Shown here piece by piece: positions 62,634 to 64,000 of a stretch of 64,000 nucleotides of DNA. Each line of letters begins with the position of its first letter. Position 1 is the first letter of the stretch. This DNA comes from Heminiphilus faecis. GTDB taxonomy: Bacteria > Bacteroidota > Bacteroidia > Bacteroidales > Muribaculaceae. The position numbers and the translations under genes were made by a program. The notes below the pieces were generated by a model. That model made no database searches. It was not told the origin of the DNA and saw only the letters and a list, made by a program, of their open reading frames with translations. The stretch spans positions 59,511-123,510 of the forward strand of contig NZ_VSMC01000001.1 in assembly GCF_008728965.1 (NCBI RefSeq). The letters are read 5' to 3'.

Positions 62634-63488
62634 ATGATAGTTCTAAATAACCTAACCTACCGCTACCGCAAGGGCGCCGAGGCCCTGACAGATGTCTCGG
62701 CGTCCATAGGGCCCGGCATCCACCTTCTCCTCGGCGAGAACGGAGCCGGCAAGACTACCTTGCTTCATGTGATGGCCGGCCTGCTCTATCCCTCATCGGG
62801 AGAGTGCCTTATAGACGGTGAGGACGCCTCGCGACGTCTGCCCTCAGAACTCTCGCGCATGTTTTTCCTCGGTGACAACATGCCTTTCCCGGCCAAGACC
62901 ATCAATGAGATGTCGCGTATACATGCCGTGTTTTATCCCGGGTTTGACCCCGTGCAGCTTCAAGAAAACCTCAAGTCGTTCGGTCTTACGGGCGATGAAC
63001 CTATAGCAAAAATGTCACTCGGCAACCGCCACAAGTCACAGGTGGCCTATGCTCTGGCATTAAGAACCGATATACTACTTCTTGACGAGCCCGCCAACGG
63101 TCTGGACATATCGGCCAAACAAGCGCTTCAGTCTATGATTGCCTCCAACGTGAACGAAGAGCAGACCGTGATAATATCCACCCACACGGTCAACGACTTC
63201 ACAAACCTCTTTGACGGAGTGATTGTACTTTCGCGCAGCCACATGCTAATGGCCATGAATGCCAACGAAATAACATCGAGAGTCACATTCACCGTATCGT
63301 CCATACCGGCGGTCAATCCGATATATGGCGAGACTCGTATCAACATGTTCCACTCCATAGTCGAAAATACTGACGGCGAGGACTCCGACATAGACTATAT
63401 ACTGTTGTATAACGCCATAATGAACGCTTCGTCGCGCCCACGCCTCCTCCAACTGCTAAACAACAACGACAATGAACAGCATGATTAA
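62634..63488 (+). CDS. ABC transporter ATP-binding protein
   Basis: A 284-residue ATPase. Walker A is GENGAGKTTLL and Walker B is ILLLDEPANGLD, and the H-loop His is in ISTHTVND. The ABC signature, normally LSGGQ, reads MSLGNRHKSQ, a weak match. This is the short-type ATPase used by two-part exporters with a separate permease gene. The permease begins inside its last codons at 63472. The cargo is unknown. Confidence 0.93.
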   Translation: MIVLNNLTYRYRKGAEALTDVSASIGPGIHLLLGENGAGKTTLLHVMAGLLYPSSGECLIDGEDASRRLPSELSRMFFLGDNMPFPAKTINEMSRIHAVFYPGFDPVQLQENLKSFGLTGDEPIAKMSLGNRHKSQVAYALALRTDILLLDEPANGLDISAKQALQSMIASNVNEEQTVIISTHTVNDFTNLFDGVIVLSRSHMLMAMNANEITSRVTFTVSSIPAVNPIYGETRINMFHSIVENTDGEDSDIDYILLYNAIMNASSRPRLLQLLNNNDNEQHD

Positions 63489-64000
63489 CTCCATACCCGT
63501 CAACGGCTCCTTCTCATGGCGGCGTTTCGTGGCCGTGGCCCGCTTCTATTATCCCCGGCTTCGCATACAGATATTGGTATACCCATTGATAGCCGTATTT
63601 TTTTCGATATGCATAGTCATAGCCACCAATTATGAAAGCTTTGAACTGCTGACCGCACCCATAGTCATGGCCATAAATGCCATGATAGCTTTCGGCCCCA
63701 TAACATTTGCCTGCCGCAAAGGTCTTGAGACAGAGACTGTACTTCCGGCCACGGCAACCGAAAAGTGCACCTTCATACTCTTTTACGGGCTTGTAGCGAT
63801 ACCTCTCCTTATATTGCTGCCTATGCTGCTCATGTACTTCATACTGCCTGTGGACCGATCACTTGAATATATCATTCAGCTCATATCCAAGTCACAGAAT
63901 ATGTTCATTTCGAAGACCTACGGGTTATCCTTGATTCAATATTGCGCCCCGGCCATTACATGTCTTTGGTCTGTAATGGCACTAAAAAACAACCGAGTGG
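63472..64000 (+). CDS. ABC transporter permease, cut by the window end
   Basis: I read this open frame directly: it starts with ATG at 63472 (or 63481), overlapping the ATPase stop by 17 or 8 bases, and stays open for 176 codons to the last base. The translation has repeated hydrophobic helices (ILVYPLIAVFFSICIVIA, APIVMAINAMIAF, ILFYGLVAIPLLILLPML), as expected for the membrane partner of the ATPase just upstream. The C terminus lies outside the window. No closer family can be named from this part. Confidence 0.85.
   Translation, partial: MNSMINSIPVNGSFSWRRFVAVARFYYPRLRIQILVYPLIAVFFSICIVIATNYESFELLTAPIVMAINAMIAFGPITFACRKGLETETVLPATATEKCTFILFYGLVAIPLLILLPMLLMYFILPVDRSLEYIIQLISKSQNMFISKTYGLSLIQYCAPAITCLWSVMALKNNRV

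Overview
The window looks like chromosomal DNA from a gut Bacteroidales, most probably a Muribaculaceae (S24-7) relative. It has SusC/SusD and other TonB-dependent receptor loci, many Bacteroidetes lipoproteins with Cys lipoboxes, DUF3244/DUF4834/DUF2723/DUF2807 proteins, a CBS gene next to nadK, a pdxJ-exbB-exbD-tonB run, and promoters of the Bacteroidetes type (TTTG, about 20 bases, TAnnTTTG). Most housekeeping genes have roughly 50% or higher GC. No rRNA, tRNA, CRISPR array, transposase or integrase was seen.

Layout. 1-300: a 95-bp tandem repeat and a terminator. 301-5142 (-): a TonB-dependent receptor and its partner lipoprotein. 5415-8638 (+): phospholipid synthesis (psd, pssA), DUF4834, DUF2461 and an aquaporin. 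8832-12097: a GH3 glycosidase (+), then a DUF486 membrane protein and a CAT-fold acetyltransferase (-). 12281-22548 (+): an AT-rich accessory locus. It holds a membrane-spanning TPR/HTH regulator, a DUF3244 secreted protein, a radical SAM/SPASM peptide maturase, a small secreted protein, a 64-residue double-glycine precursor peptide, an outer-membrane beta-barrel protein, a C39-peptidase ABC exporter, a tiny adaptor-like membrane protein and a DUF2807 lipoprotein. 22617-28852: a secreted esterase, pgi, gpsA, lysS and a TPR membrane protein. 29673-36874 (-): a SusCD glycan-uptake operon led by an ECF sigma factor. 37305-42362 (-): an FKBP with a metal-binding tail, mgtE, rsmA, a YgjP-like metallopeptidase, nadK and a CBS protein. 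42509-50316 (+): pdxJ, exbB, exbD, a TonB-like protein, a DUF2723 giant membrane protein, a polysaccharide deacetylase and queG. 50384-61532 (-): pfkA, a flippase-like protein, an AddA-like helicase-nuclease, a SUI1 factor, two small lipoproteins, a glycosyltransferase/radical SAM/glycosyltransferase trio and a DJ-1 protein. 61739-64000 (+): a TraB/GumN protein and an ABC transporter whose permease runs off the end.

The most interesting part is 14215-22548. It reads as a complete pathway for a ribosomally made, radical-SAM-modified peptide: the precursor (leader ending in Gly-Gly, 38-residue core with four Cys), its maturase and its C39 leader-cleaving exporter. It is unusual in having an outer-membrane beta-barrel protein of the TonB-receptor type between precursor and exporter, a separate secreted copy of that barrel's N-terminal domain, and only a stub where an HlyD adaptor would be expected. 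Base composition changes abruptly inside the exporter gene, near 20500, and the sensor half of the regulator is also AT-rich. This suggests cassette exchange at conserved ends.
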